Assembly (NCBI RefSeq): GCF_035918395.1
Contig: NZ_CP142362.1
Location: forward strand, 905,501 to 969,500
From: Mycolicibacterium sp. ND9-15
Lineage (GTDB): Bacteria > Actinomycetota > Actinomycetes > Mycobacteriales > Mycobacteriaceae
Direction of reading: 5' to 3'
DNA: 64,000 bases
Part shown: piece after piece, positions 50,987 through 60,500 of the stretch
Numbering within the stretch: position 1 is the first letter of the stretch
Layout: each line of letters starts with the position of its first letter
Notes under the pieces: generated by a model
Seen by the model: the letters and a program-made list of their open reading frames with translations, nothing else
Told to the model about the DNA's origin: nothing
Database searches by the model: none
Position numbers and translations under genes: made by a program

Positions 50987-51451
50987 CTACCGCGGCGCGA
51001 ACACGGGAACGAAAGCGATTTCGCCGTAGACGTCCTGCCGTTCGAAGCGCACCTCGACGGGTAGGCCGACGCGAACCGAATCCGGTTCGCAGTCCACGAT
51101 ATTCGCTGCAATTCGCAGATCCGGTTGCTCGTCGAGCTCGATGATCGCGACGACATACGGCACCGGGACGGCGGGATTGAACGGCTGGTAATTGACGGTG
51201 TGGGTGAACACCGTGCCGCGACCCGAGACCGGGCGGGGGTTGAGTTCTCCCCCGCACTCGGGGCAGTCGGCGGCAGGCGGGGACACCCATAGTTCGCAGC
51301 GCACGCATCGAAGGATCAGCAGTCGGTTGCCGCCCCCACCTGTCCAGAACGCCCGATTGTGCTCATCGAGGGTCGGCAGCACTCTGGCCGCAGCGGCGGG
51401 TGGCACGTCTTCGGACACGTCTAGGAAAGTACAGTCTGCACCGGGTGTCAT
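50987..51451 (-). CDS. DUF35 OB-fold / zinc-ribbon acyl-CoA-associated protein
   Basis: 154 residues from the ATG complementary to 51449-51451. N-terminal zinc ribbon CVRCELWVSPPAADCPECGG (CxxC...CxxC), then an OB fold with GRGTVFTHTVNYQPFNPAVPVPYVVAIIELDE. DUF35 proteins pair with thiolase-like enzymes, either HMG-CoA-type synthases or steroid retro-aldolases (Ltp2 with ChsH2). The thiolase-like partner is the divergent gene at 51500, 48 bp away. Confidence 0.88.
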   Translation of the reverse strand: MTPGADCTFLDVSEDVPPAAAARVLPTLDEHNRAFWTGGGGNRLLILRCVRCELWVSPPAADCPECGGELNPRPVSGRGTVFTHTVNYQPFNPAVPVPYVVAIIELDEQPDLRIAANIVDCEPDSVRVGLPVEVRFERQDVYGEIAFVPVFAPR

Positions 51452-51499
51452 CACAAGACTTCCGCGACAGGAAGTGCGACGCAGCGAGGCGGTGGCCGG

Positions 51500-52693
51500 T
51501 TGAGCACGTTCGAAAAGGACGCGATCATCAGCGGCCTCGGTATCTCCCGCATCGGCCGCCGCACGGGGATTGCCGGGTTGGAACTGACGATGGAGGCGGT
51601 GCACGGCGCCGTCGCCGATGCCGGCCTGGCTGCGCGGGACATCGACGGGATCGTCACCTTCGGTGACACACCGTTGGCCGAAGTCGTTGCGGCACTGGGC
51701 ACTCAGGCCGTCGACCAAGGGTACGGATTTCCGACCGGCGGTGTGCTCACCCCGGTGATGTCGGCGATCCTGGCGGTGTCCGAGCGGCGCGCACGGCATG
51801 TGTTGGTGTATCGGACCGTGCAGATGCTCGGCGGGACGATGACACAGGCACCGCCTACTTCCGAGCCCAGCCCGCTGGCCAACCCGCCGATCGAGCCGCG
51901 CGCACCCGGAACCCGGCGCCAGCTCGGGCCGTTCGGCGATATCGACGAATTGCTGGCCGCACACGCCTACTCGGCGGCGAACTGGCTGGCGATGCACTGC
52001 ATGCGGCACATGGAGCTGTACGGCACGACGAAGGAACAGCTGGGCTGGCTGGCGATCAACAGCAGGCGCAATGCCGGGCTCAATCCGCTTGCGGCTTACC
52101 GAGACCCGATGACCATGGCCGACTATCTGGCGTCGCGGCCGGTGTCCACACCGTTCGGGCTGTTCGACTGCGACGTGCCGATCGACGGATCGATCGCGTT
52201 CGTCATCTCTCATGCTGACTTCGCGCCGGACTGCCCGCAGCCGCCGGTGGCTGTGGAAGCCGTTGGCGGAGCGTACGGTTCGGGAGGCTGGTTCCACCGT
52301 GACGATTTCCCGAAGATGGCGTCCACCGACGCCGCAGCCGAGATGTGGTCGCGCACCGACCTGACACCGTCGGACGTCGACATCGCCGAACTCTACGACG
52401 GTTTCACCTTTCTGACCTTCGCCTGGCTCGAGGCGCTGGGGTTCTGCGCCGACGGCGAGGCCGGTCCGTTCGTCGAAGGCGCATCGCGGATCGCGCTCGA
52501 CGGCGCGCTGCCCCTCAACACCTACGGAGGACAGCTGTCGGCGGGCCGGATGCACGGCTACTGGCTGCTGCACGAGGCATGTCTGCAGCTACGCGGGCAG
52601 GCCGGTGGCCGGCAGCTGGCGCGCCGCCCGGAAGTGGCGGTCGCTGCGGCCGGCGGCGGACCGATCGCGGGGTGCCTGCTTTTGACCTGCTGA
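51500..52693 (+). CDS. thiolase-fold lipid-transfer/aldolase-like protein
   Basis: 397 residues from TTG 51500. Thiolase superfamily: AIISGLGISRIGRRTG, VDGSIAFVISHADFA-type segment, DIAELYDGFTFLTFAWLEALGFC, and NTYGGQLSAGRMHGYWLLHEA. The usual N-terminal nucleophilic Cys is missing (the matching stretch is GGVLTPVMSAILAVS). Together with the adjacent DUF35 gene this favours an Ltp2-like retro-aldol cleavage of a CoA thioester rather than thiolysis. Substrate is unknown; a sterol side chain or similar is a reasonable guess. Confidence 0.85.
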   Translation: MSTFEKDAIISGLGISRIGRRTGIAGLELTMEAVHGAVADAGLAARDIDGIVTFGDTPLAEVVAALGTQAVDQGYGFPTGGVLTPVMSAILAVSERRARHVLVYRTVQMLGGTMTQAPPTSEPSPLANPPIEPRAPGTRRQLGPFGDIDELLAAHAYSAANWLAMHCMRHMELYGTTKEQLGWLAINSRRNAGLNPLAAYRDPMTMADYLASRPVSTPFGLFDCDVPIDGSIAFVISHADFAPDCPQPPVAVEAVGGAYGSGGWFHRDDFPKMASTDAAAEMWSRTDLTPSDVDIAELYDGFTFLTFAWLEALGFCADGEAGPFVEGASRIALDGALPLNTYGGQLSAGRMHGYWLLHEACLQLRGQAGGRQLARRPEVAVAAAGGGPIAGCLLLTC

Positions 52694-52725
52694 GCTCGCC
52701 CTGAGCGGCGCGGTCGACTCACATG

Positions 52726-53154
52726 TCAGCCCACAGCGAACAACTCGAGCTGGATGTTGTCGGGGTCGCGGAAAACCACCGTCGCGAACGGAAACGGTTC
52801 CTCAACAGCCCTGACATCGGAGTGCTCGATGCCGAGCTCGTCGAGTCGCCGCGTCCATGCGTCCAACTCGGCGCGGGAAGCCACATTGAACGCCACGTGG
52901 TCCAATCCGGTTGCGGCTTCATCGAATCGGGCCCCGTCGTTGCCGGTATTGGTGTGCAGGCCGATCACGACACCCGAGCCCGGCTCGATCAGCAGTTCGG
53001 CGTATCCGGTGTCTTCGCATTCGTAGTGAGGGAACTTCATCGGCAGCCGGTCGGCCCCGAGCAGCCGTTCGTACCAAGCCAGGCTGGCCGCCAGGTCCGT
53101 CACGGTGATGGAGATGTGGTGTATGCCGGTGATGCCCGGCACGTCGTCGCTCAT
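52726..53154 (-). CDS. VOC-superfamily (glyoxalase/dioxygenase-like) protein
   Basis: 142 residues from the ATG complementary to 53152-53154, with AGGAG at the right distance. One vicinal-oxygen-chelate domain: GIHHISITVTDLAASLAWYERLLG (first metal His), HTNTGNDGARFDEAATGLDHVAFNVAS (second), and VVFRDPDNIQLELFAVG with the metal Glu. It may be an isomerase, lyase or small-molecule-binding resistance protein. Downstream of a secreted esterase gene in the same direction, 14 bp apart. Confidence 0.88.
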   Translation of the reverse strand: MSDDVPGITGIHHISITVTDLAASLAWYERLLGADRLPMKFPHYECEDTGYAELLIEPGSGVVIGLHTNTGNDGARFDEAATGLDHVAFNVASRAELDAWTRRLDELGIEHSDVRAVEEPFPFATVVFRDPDNIQLELFAVG

Positions 53155-53168
53155 TGGATCTCCTGACT

Positions 53169-54038
53169 TCATCTGCCGTGGGTTGCGAAGAACTGTCCGC
53201 TGGATTGGGAGGTGTCGAACGGGGCGAACATGCCCCCGGGCCAGACGTGGCCTCCGCCGTCGATCTGCACGAACACCACCTCGCTGCCGCCCGCGCAGCC
53301 GGTGGCCACCAACCGGTGCACGCTGCCCTGCACCTCGTCCACCGGCGGTGGGCATCCGTTGATGTCGCGCCATCGCTGCGCCATCGCCGCCGGTGCCACG
53401 ATGTCGCTCGGACCGCCGCGGCCCATCATCCGCCCCCCGCCGATCGGTACGACGGGATCCGCCGTCCCGTTCACCGCGAGCACGGACACGGGCTGCGACG
53501 GCGCACACGGAAGTCCCGCCGCCAACGAGCCCGCGACCGGCGCCACGGCGGCGAAGACGTCGGCACGTTCGCACGCCAACCGCGACGCCATGAAGCCCCC
53601 CGCCGACGTCCCGATGGCGAAGACGTGACCGGGGTCGATGCCGTACTCCTGACGAAGTCGGTCCGCCAGGGCGACGAGAAAACCTACGTCGTCGACGCCC
53701 TGGCGGTCCGGTATCGAGGCGCCGCGCCCGTCCGCCCAGCTCATATCGACGCCGTCGGGATAGGCCACCACGAATCCGTACTGATCGGCGATCGCGTTGT
53801 AGTTGGTCGCCCCCGCCTGCGCCGGCCCGGTCATTCCGGCACCGTGCAGGTTGAGCACGAGCCCGGCCGGGCGATCGAGCCCGTGCGGGGCGTGCACGTG
53901 ATAGGTGCGGTTCAGCCCGCCGATCGTCAGCGCGCCCGCGGCGTCACCGCCGGGGAACGCCGACGCCCGCGCGCCGCCGGATCCGAAAAGACAGCACACC
54001 GCCGCCAGCACGACCGCCGATCGCACGATCGCCCTCAC
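53169..54038 (-). CDS. secreted polyhydroxyalkanoate depolymerase-like esterase
   Basis: 289 residues from GTG 54038. Signal peptide AIVRSAVVLAAVCCLFGSGGARASA, then an alpha/beta hydrolase of the PHB-depolymerase/feruloyl-esterase type: oxyanion LNLHGAGMTG, nucleophile elbow GTSAGGF, Asp in NGTADPVVP, and His in GGGHVWPGG. It likely hydrolyses polyester or aromatic ester substrates outside the membrane. The open frame upstream to 54293 carries no homology. Confidence 0.87.
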   Translation of the reverse strand: MRAIVRSAVVLAAVCCLFGSGGARASAFPGGDAAGALTIGGLNRTYHVHAPHGLDRPAGLVLNLHGAGMTGPAQAGATNYNAIADQYGFVVAYPDGVDMSWADGRGASIPDRQGVDDVGFLVALADRLRQEYGIDPGHVFAIGTSAGGFMASRLACERADVFAAVAPVAGSLAAGLPCAPSQPVSVLAVNGTADPVVPIGGGRMMGRGGPSDIVAPAAMAQRWRDINGCPPPVDEVQGSVHRLVATGCAGGSEVVFVQIDGGGHVWPGGMFAPFDTSQSSGQFFATHGR

Positions 54039-54128
54039 GACACGTCCACCCCCGTTCCGAACTGCAGCCACGGGCGCGAACGTAATGCACGCTGGTCCAG
54101 CGTGTTCCCCTTTTGCCCCGGGTCGGCC

Positions 54129-54179
54129 GGTTTCGTTTCGATCGACGGCCGGCATCCGGCGGTGGTCATCGACGAAACC
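54129..54179. terminator. nested stem-loop between permease and esterase genes
   Basis: Outer arms GGTTTCGT..CGAT (54129-54142) and ATCGACGAAACC (54168-54179) pair over 12 bp with a two-base bulge. Inside is GCCGG-CAT-CCGGC (54148-54160). It lies in the 187-bp gap after the permease gene and may terminate it. No T-run. Confidence 0.4.
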
Positions 54180-54225
54180 CAATGTGCGCAAACGTATTCG
54201 TCGTAGGTGTCGCGAACAAGGCTGG

Positions 54226-55569
54226 TCAGCGTCGCGTCGCCGCCCGAGCCGCCAGATAGAGCACCAGGCCGACCGCCACCAGGATCGCGGCAAAGAGCCA
54301 GACCTGGGCGGTCTGCTGAGTCAGCAGCAGCACGCAGGACGCCACGCCGAGCACCGGCACCGCTGTCCACACCCGGAAATGACGATGTTCGACCTGGTCG
54401 CGGCGAAGCACCAGCACTGCGGTGTTCGTCGAGATGAACACGACCAACAGCAGCAGCACCACGGTTTCGGCGAGCGTGGCCAGATTTGAAAACAGGCTCA
54501 GCACCATCGCGACCGCGGTGGTCGCCACGATCGCCGTCCACGGCGTACGCCGCCGCGGCAGCACCCGACCGAGCACGCTGGGCAGCAGCCCGTATTCGGC
54601 CATGCCGTAGGTGAGCCGGCTCGCCATGATCATCGTCAGCAGCGCGCCGTTGGCGACCGCGACGAGCGCGATCGCGCTGAAGACCCAATCGGGCACGCCC
54701 ACGCCCGAGGCCGCCACCACGTCGAGCAACGGCCCCGACGACTGCGCGAGTTCTTCGGCAGGCAGCGCGGTCGCGCTCGCCATCCCGACCAGGACGTAGA
54801 GGACACCCGCGGTGATGAGCGCGCCGAACAGCGCCGTGGGATACACCTTGCTCGGGTTGCGGATCTCCTCGGCGACATTGGCCGAGGTTTCGAAGCCGAC
54901 GAACGAGTAATAGGCGACGATCGCCCCGCTGAGAATCGCCAGCGCCGGCGTCGCGCCGTCGGGGAACTGGGTGACACGGCCGACCTCGCCGCGGCCGGCG
55001 CCGACCATGACCGCTACCGCGATGACGACGATCAGCAGACCGGTCAACTCGATCACCGTCATCACGACGTTGCTCTTGACCGACTCGCTGATGCCCCGCG
55101 CGTTCAGGCAGCCGATCAGTGCCAGGAACACGATCGCTGCGGGGACGGCGGGAACGTCGATGAACGTCGCGAGGTAGTCGCCGGCGAAGGCGAGCGCCAA
55201 TCCGGCCGCGCTGGTCACGCCCGCGGCCAGCATGCAGAATCCGACCAGGAACGACACCGCGGGTCGGCCGAAGGCCCGCTCGGCGAACACCGCCGCTCCG
55301 CCGGCCTTCGGGTACTTGGTCACGAGTTCGGCGTAGGAACCGGCGGTGAGCAGGGCGAGCAGCAGCGCCACGAGCAGCGGCGCCCACAGCGCGCCGCCGA
55401 CGTCACCGGCCAACACACCCATCAGCGCGTAGATCCCGGCACCGAGCACGTCGCCGAGGACGAACAGGAACAGCAGCGGTCCGGTGATCCCGCGCTTGAG
55501 CCTGCCGGCGGCCGTGTCGTCAGGCTCGCTGGTATGCGCCCTCGCCGCGGAAGTCATGGCGGTCTTCAT
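54226..55569 (-). CDS. APC-superfamily amino acid permease
   Basis: 447 residues from the ATG complementary to 55567-55569; ATG 55557 is also possible. About 12 membrane segments. N-terminal helix 1 with LGDVLGAGIYALMGVLAG, the unwound G-A-G-I-Y substrate motif of the APC fold, then GGAAVFAERAFGRPAVSFLVGF and FVGFETSANVAEEIRNPSKVYPTAL, typical of amino acid/polyamine antiporters. Probably an amino acid uptake permease. Monocistronic with a stem-loop downstream. Confidence 0.9.
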   Translation of the reverse strand: MKTAMTSAARAHTSEPDDTAAGRLKRGITGPLLFLFVLGDVLGAGIYALMGVLAGDVGGALWAPLLVALLLALLTAGSYAELVTKYPKAGGAAVFAERAFGRPAVSFLVGFCMLAAGVTSAAGLALAFAGDYLATFIDVPAVPAAIVFLALIGCLNARGISESVKSNVVMTVIELTGLLIVVIAVAVMVGAGRGEVGRVTQFPDGATPALAILSGAIVAYYSFVGFETSANVAEEIRNPSKVYPTALFGALITAGVLYVLVGMASATALPAEELAQSSGPLLDVVAASGVGVPDWVFSAIALVAVANGALLTMIMASRLTYGMAEYGLLPSVLGRVLPRRRTPWTAIVATTAVAMVLSLFSNLATLAETVVLLLLVVFISTNTAVLVLRRDQVEHRHFRVWTAVPVLGVASCVLLLTQQTAQVWLFAAILVAVGLVLYLAARAATRR

Positions 55570-55706
55570 ACCCCACGCCAGCGGCGAGTACGCGATCCGG
55601 GCGTGAAAACAAGAGTTCAGCGCGGGCAATTACGCGCAACTTGCGGGTTGTTCGGGTTGCGACACGGTCACGGATGAGTACCTATCCGGACACCAACATC
55701 TCAACC

Positions 55707-55729
55707 GTCACTTTGGTCACTAACGTCAC
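55707..55729 (+). promoter_or_regulatory. three GTCAC direct repeats with a 9-bp period
   Basis: GTCAC occurs at 55707-55711, 55716-55720 and 55725-55729, each 9 bp apart, 51 bp before the exported DUF4185 gene. Direct repeats of this sort are typical of OmpR-type response-regulator sites; MtrA is one candidate. Confidence 0.5.
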
Positions 55730-55780
55730 ATCCGCCCATCGCTGACGTCGCTCCGACGTTCGCTTCCGGAAAGGTGTGAC

Positions 55781-57217
55781 ATGTCGCCGCGTCCGCGCAT
55801 CGCCTCGATTTCAGTGGCGTCGGCAACCGTGATCGGATTGTGCTCCGTGCTCGGCGTCGCCCCGTCGGCCACGGCGGAACCCTGCACCGGTGCCGCGGCA
55901 GCCGCCCAACCTCCCGCCGCGCCGAACACCGAAGCGACCCCTGAACTGCCCGGCGGGCCGCCGGTGGGCCATCGGCCGCGCAACACGAACGAGGAGGCGC
56001 CGCTACCGCAGCTCGGCCGGTTGCCCGGGGAGATTCTCGACTCGCTGTCGCCGGATTCGGCGGCGGTCGAACAGCAGGCCGGCGTGCGGCCCGTACCGCC
56101 CCGTCCGACCGCCGATCAACCTGCAGCGCAACAGGTTCCCGCTGCCGCGACCCCCGATCCACCCCCGCCGCCCGCGCCGCCCGGGACCACACTCGTCGGC
56201 TGGGTGACCGGGCCGGAGAGCCCGAACAACACCGTGGGGCGCTTCGCGATCACCGGCACCGACCTCGGGATCATGTGGGACAACGGCGATCCCGCCAACC
56301 GCCAGGTGCTGGTGGCCTTCGGCGACACCTACGGGTACTGCAGCGTGCGCGGTCAACAGTGGCGGTACAACACGCTGTTCCGCACTCAGGACGGCGCTCT
56401 TTCCAAAACGGTCGCAGTGCCCGACGGCGTGCTCGCCAACCGGTATTCCGGTTCACCGCTGTGGGCCCCGGGCCTCTCCAAGCAGATCATCAACAGCACC
56501 AAGTGGGCACCGAACGAAAAGGGCATCATCCCGACGGCGGGTATCGCCGACGGCGGCAACCAGTACGTGAACTTCATGTCCATCAAGAACTGGGACGCCG
56601 ACGGGAGATGGACGACGAACTTCTCGGCGATCGCGGTCTCCCCCGACAACGGCGAGCACTGGGGGGTGTACCCCGGCAGCGTGCGGGCGGCCCGCGAGGG
56701 CGACGTCCGAGACGCTGCGTATGTGCGCGGCAACGAGAACTTCCAGCAGGGCGCGTTCCTTCGAGGCGGGCCGGGCGATCCCTACGTGTACTCGTTCGGC
56801 ACGCCGTCGGGCCGGGCCGGCGCGGCCTACATTGCGCGCGTTCCACAAGGAGCGGTGCCCGATCTCAATCGGTACGAGTACTGGAACGCCGAGCAGAATG
56901 CCTGGGTACCAAGGGATCCCGGCGTCGCGACGGTCGTGATTCCCGGCCCGGTGGGAGAGATGAGCGCCCAGTACAACACCTACCTCAAGCAGTACGTGGC
57001 GCTGTACTGCAACGGAGCCAACGACGTGGTGGCCAGGATGGCGCCCGCCCCGCAGGGCCCCTGGGGTCCCGAGCAGTTGCTGGTGCGGTCGTGGGACATT
57101 CCCGGCGGCATTTACGCGCCGTTCCTGCACCCGTGGTCGACCGGTAAGGAGCTGTACTTCAACCTTTCGCTGTGGTCTGCCTACAACGTCATGTTGATGC
57201 GCACCGTGCTGCCGTAA
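55781..57217 (+). CDS. exported DUF4185 protein
   Basis: 478 residues from ATG 55781 (GGAAAGG upstream). Signal peptide about 1-32 (SVASATVIGLCSVLGVAPSATA), then a proline/alanine-rich linker to about 135, and a DUF4185 domain to the end: FGDTYGYCSVRGQQWRYNTLFRTQDG, GSPLWAPGLSKQIINSTKWAPNEKG and SWDIPGGIYAPFLHPWS, a beta-propeller-like, glycosidase-related fold. It is probably a cell-envelope or secreted carbohydrate-active or binding protein. A direct-repeat regulatory element lies upstream. Confidence 0.88.
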   Translation: MSPRPRIASISVASATVIGLCSVLGVAPSATAEPCTGAAAAAQPPAAPNTEATPELPGGPPVGHRPRNTNEEAPLPQLGRLPGEILDSLSPDSAAVEQQAGVRPVPPRPTADQPAAQQVPAAATPDPPPPPAPPGTTLVGWVTGPESPNNTVGRFAITGTDLGIMWDNGDPANRQVLVAFGDTYGYCSVRGQQWRYNTLFRTQDGALSKTVAVPDGVLANRYSGSPLWAPGLSKQIINSTKWAPNEKGIIPTAGIADGGNQYVNFMSIKNWDADGRWTTNFSAIAVSPDNGEHWGVYPGSVRAAREGDVRDAAYVRGNENFQQGAFLRGGPGDPYVYSFGTPSGRAGAAYIARVPQGAVPDLNRYEYWNAEQNAWVPRDPGVATVVIPGPVGEMSAQYNTYLKQYVALYCNGANDVVARMAPAPQGPWGPEQLLVRSWDIPGGIYAPFLHPWSTGKELYFNLSLWSAYNVMLMRTVLP

Positions 57218-57232
57218 CGCCGACGGTCGAAC

Positions 57233-57553
57233 TCAATTCTCTTCCGCCGCTTCGACTGTGGCCACCGACGTCAGACCGCTGATGGTCAGGACCGGCATCA
57301 GGATCGGATTGGCGACGATCCGGCGGATCCGCTCGGCGTGTTCGAACAACGTGTTGATCGCGCCGCTGTCGAGGTACTCGACCGCGCTCAGATCGACGGT
57401 CAGCCTTGCGACATCGTCCTTCTGGTCGTTCACGGCGGCGGCGATGGCTTTGCTGAACGCCTCGATGTTGCTCAGGTCGAGTTCCCCGGTTGCGGTCAGC
57501 AGCACGGTGCCGTCCTCGCGGCGGCGGGTGCGCAGGGTCAATGGGGTGGCCAT
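57233..57553 (-). CDS. STAS-domain anti-sigma factor antagonist (RsbV-like)
   Basis: 106 residues from the ATG complementary to 57551-57553. STAS fold: TGELDLSNIEAFSKAIAAAV and the phospho-acceptor region DLSAVEYLDSGAINTLF (Ser63 in DSG). When unphosphorylated such proteins bind and neutralise an RsbW-type anti-sigma kinase. Its start codon overlaps the stop of the giant switch protein by one base, so it is made together with the kinase/phosphatase domains that should act on it. Confidence 0.9.
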   Translation of the reverse strand: MATPLTLRTRRREDGTVLLTATGELDLSNIEAFSKAIAAAVNDQKDDVARLTVDLSAVEYLDSGAINTLFEHAERIRRIVANPILMPVLTISGLTSVATVEAAEEN

Positions 57554-60500
57554 CAGGCGATGCTCGCGTGCATGTTGATCGTCGTGCCGCTTTCGCCCGG
57601 TTCGATCGAGACTTCGTGCATCAGCGCCCGCATCATCGCGATGCCGCGGCCGCGATGCGCGGCAGGGTCGTGATGCGGCGCTTTCCAGGCGCCGGTGTCG
57701 GCGATGGTGAGGTGCAGTCGGTCGGCCAGCGCGGTTGCGTGCAGACGCACGGTCCCGCCGGGATCGTCGCGGTGGCCATGCTCGACGGCGTTGGCGAGCG
57801 CCTCCCCGGTGGCGATGAGCACGTCGAGCGTCTGCGTCGGATCGACCCCGGCCCGCTTCAGCCACTTACGCAGCACGTCGCGTGTGCCCGCCAATTCGCG
57901 CGCGTCCGCGGTGAAATGGAGATCCAGCGGCGCCGGCTGGCGATACAGCAGCAGTGCGACGTCGTCCTGGTATCCGTTGCGGGGGGCCAGCTTCGACATG
58001 ATCTCGTCGGCCAGGTCCTCGAGCGTGGTGGTGGGATGCTTCCCGAGCACGCTCGCGGCCCGGCGGATGCCCTTGTCCAACGCCTCGCGCCGGCGCTCGA
58101 CCAGGCCGTCGGTGTAGAGCAGCAGGGTCGCGCGGGGCGGCAGAATTGCGCGGCCCTCGGGACGGACGTGGTCGTAGGGCAATCCCAGTGGAGTGACCGA
58201 GGCATCGTCGAGCAGCCGACTGCTGCCGTCGGGCAGCACCACGACGGGCGGCGGGTGTCCGGCGCTGGAGTACAACAGCTCACCGGTGTCCGGATTGAGC
58301 ACGGCACAGAACGCGGTCGTGCAGCGCGCCCCCGGTAAGCGGGCGGCGAACCGGTCGAGGGCCGTCAACGTCGCGGCAGGGCCGGGATGTTCGAGTAGCA
58401 GCGCCCGGCAGGCGCTTCTCAGTTGGCCCATCACGGTCGCGGCGCTCAGCCCGTGCCCGACGCAGTCGCCGACGACCAACGCGATGCGGCCGTCGTCGAG
58501 GTCGACGAGGTCATACCAGTCACCGCCCACCTGGAGCGGGCGGGTGGCCGGCTGGTACCGCACGGCGAACCCGCTCGAGACGCTGGGCCCGAGAATCGCG
58601 TGTTGCAGCGCGAGCGCCGTTTCACGCTGCTGGTCGAGTTGGTGTACGCGATGCAGGCCCTGGCCCAGGCGCCCGGCGAGGACGGCCAGCAGTGTCTGGT
58701 CCTCCGGTACGAACGGGCGCCGCTCGGCCAACTCGAGGTAGACGACGAGCACCCCCTGCGGATGCTGCAGCCCGATGCGCGCCGATCCCGGTTCCGAGAT
58801 GTCGGCGACGAGCGAATCGGCGGAGCGCAGCGAGGTGATCGACAGTTTGGCGGCCGCCGACAGGTCCTGCCACTGCGCCGGCTCGCCGGAACAGATCAGG
58901 GCCGTCGGCTCGAGCGCTGTCTCACCCTCGTCGGTCGGGAAGGTCGCTGCCAAAACACGGCGCGCACCCCATATCGAACGCAGCTCGTCGGCGGCCGCAC
59001 GCACCGCGTCGTCGAGCGTATCGGCTTGGGCGAGTTCTTGGTTGAGGGCGGCCAACGCGGCCTCCCGCTGTACGGTGTAGTGCTCGGCGGTGACGTCACG
59101 GAAGGTGCCGACCATCACGCGGCGGCCGGTGTCGATCTCCTCGATCTGGTTGAAGGTGAACGTCACCCACAGGCGATGCCCGTCGCGATGGGTGACCGGA
59201 ACCGTGTGCCTGCCATGTGGTTCGGTCAGTACCCGCGCCAACACCTCGCGCGCCTGGCGGTGCGCGTCCGGGTCGGACTCAGCCGACGGCCACCACGGTT
59301 GCAGGGGCTCATACGGCAGTCCCTCGACGCCGAAGCCGAGGATGTCGGTGAACGCCGCGTTGATCTCGACCACTACGCCGCGGTCGTCGGCCACGAAGAA
59401 CGCTTCCTGCAAGGAGTCGATCAGCGCGGTGCGCCAGCGGGCGTGGTGGTTGCGCAGGCGGGCGAGTTTGACGTTGGCGCGGACCCGGGCCAGCAGTTCT
59501 GCGGCGGCGAACGGCTTGACGAGATAGTCGTCGGCGCCGGCCTGCAGGCCCTCAATGGCGGCCTCCTGTCCGGCGCGCGCGGATAGCAGGAGCACCGGCA
59601 CGGCTGCGGTACGGGAATCCGACCGCAAAGCGGCGACCAGATGCAATCCGTCGACGCCGGGCATCATCACGTCGCTGATCACCATGTCGGGCAGGTCCGC
59701 ACGTACCGCGTCGAGCGCCTGCCGACCGTCGGCGACCGTGTCGACGAGGTAGCCGTGGTTACGCAGCAGCCGGGCGACGTAGTCACGCATGTCGGCGTTG
59801 TCGTCGGCGACGAGCACGTACGGTGTCGGACCGGAACCGAGCGCCCCAGGTGCCTGCGGCGAGGTGTGGGGCATGGGCGCTTCGCCGTCGGGCGGCAGCC
59901 AGCGCAGCGCCTCCTGCAGATAGGGCTCGGCACCAGCGGTCGGCGTTCCGGTCTGCTCGGGCGATGCGAGGGCATCGGCGGGAAGATGCGCGGCGCCGAA
60001 CGGCAGGCGAATCGTGAAGGCGGTGCCCGCACCTTCGGTGCTGTCGACGGAGATGCTGCCGCTGTGTAATTCGATCAGCTCCTTGACCAACGCCAACCCG
60101 ATGCCGCTGCCCTCGTTGGACCGCGCCCGTACGTTCTCGATGCGGTGGAACCGATCGAACAATCGGGGCATCTCCGCGGCGGCCATGCCGACACCGGTGT
60201 CGGAGATGGTCACCACCGCTTCGCCGCCGTCACGGCCCACGCCGACCGAGATACCGCCGCTGAACGTGAACTTGAGCGCGTTCGACAGGAGATTGAATAC
60301 CACCTTCTCCCACAGGTCGAGGTCGATGTAGACCGTGTCGTCGAGGGCAGCACAGTCGACGGTGAACCTGAGCCCGGCCCGCTCGATCGCCGACCGGAAG
60401 ACGCTGGCGAATTCGCCGGTGACCGCGCCGAGGTCGACCGGCGCGAAGTTGGCCTGCATGCGGCCGGCCTCGATCCGCGAGAAGTCGAGCAGTGTGTTGA

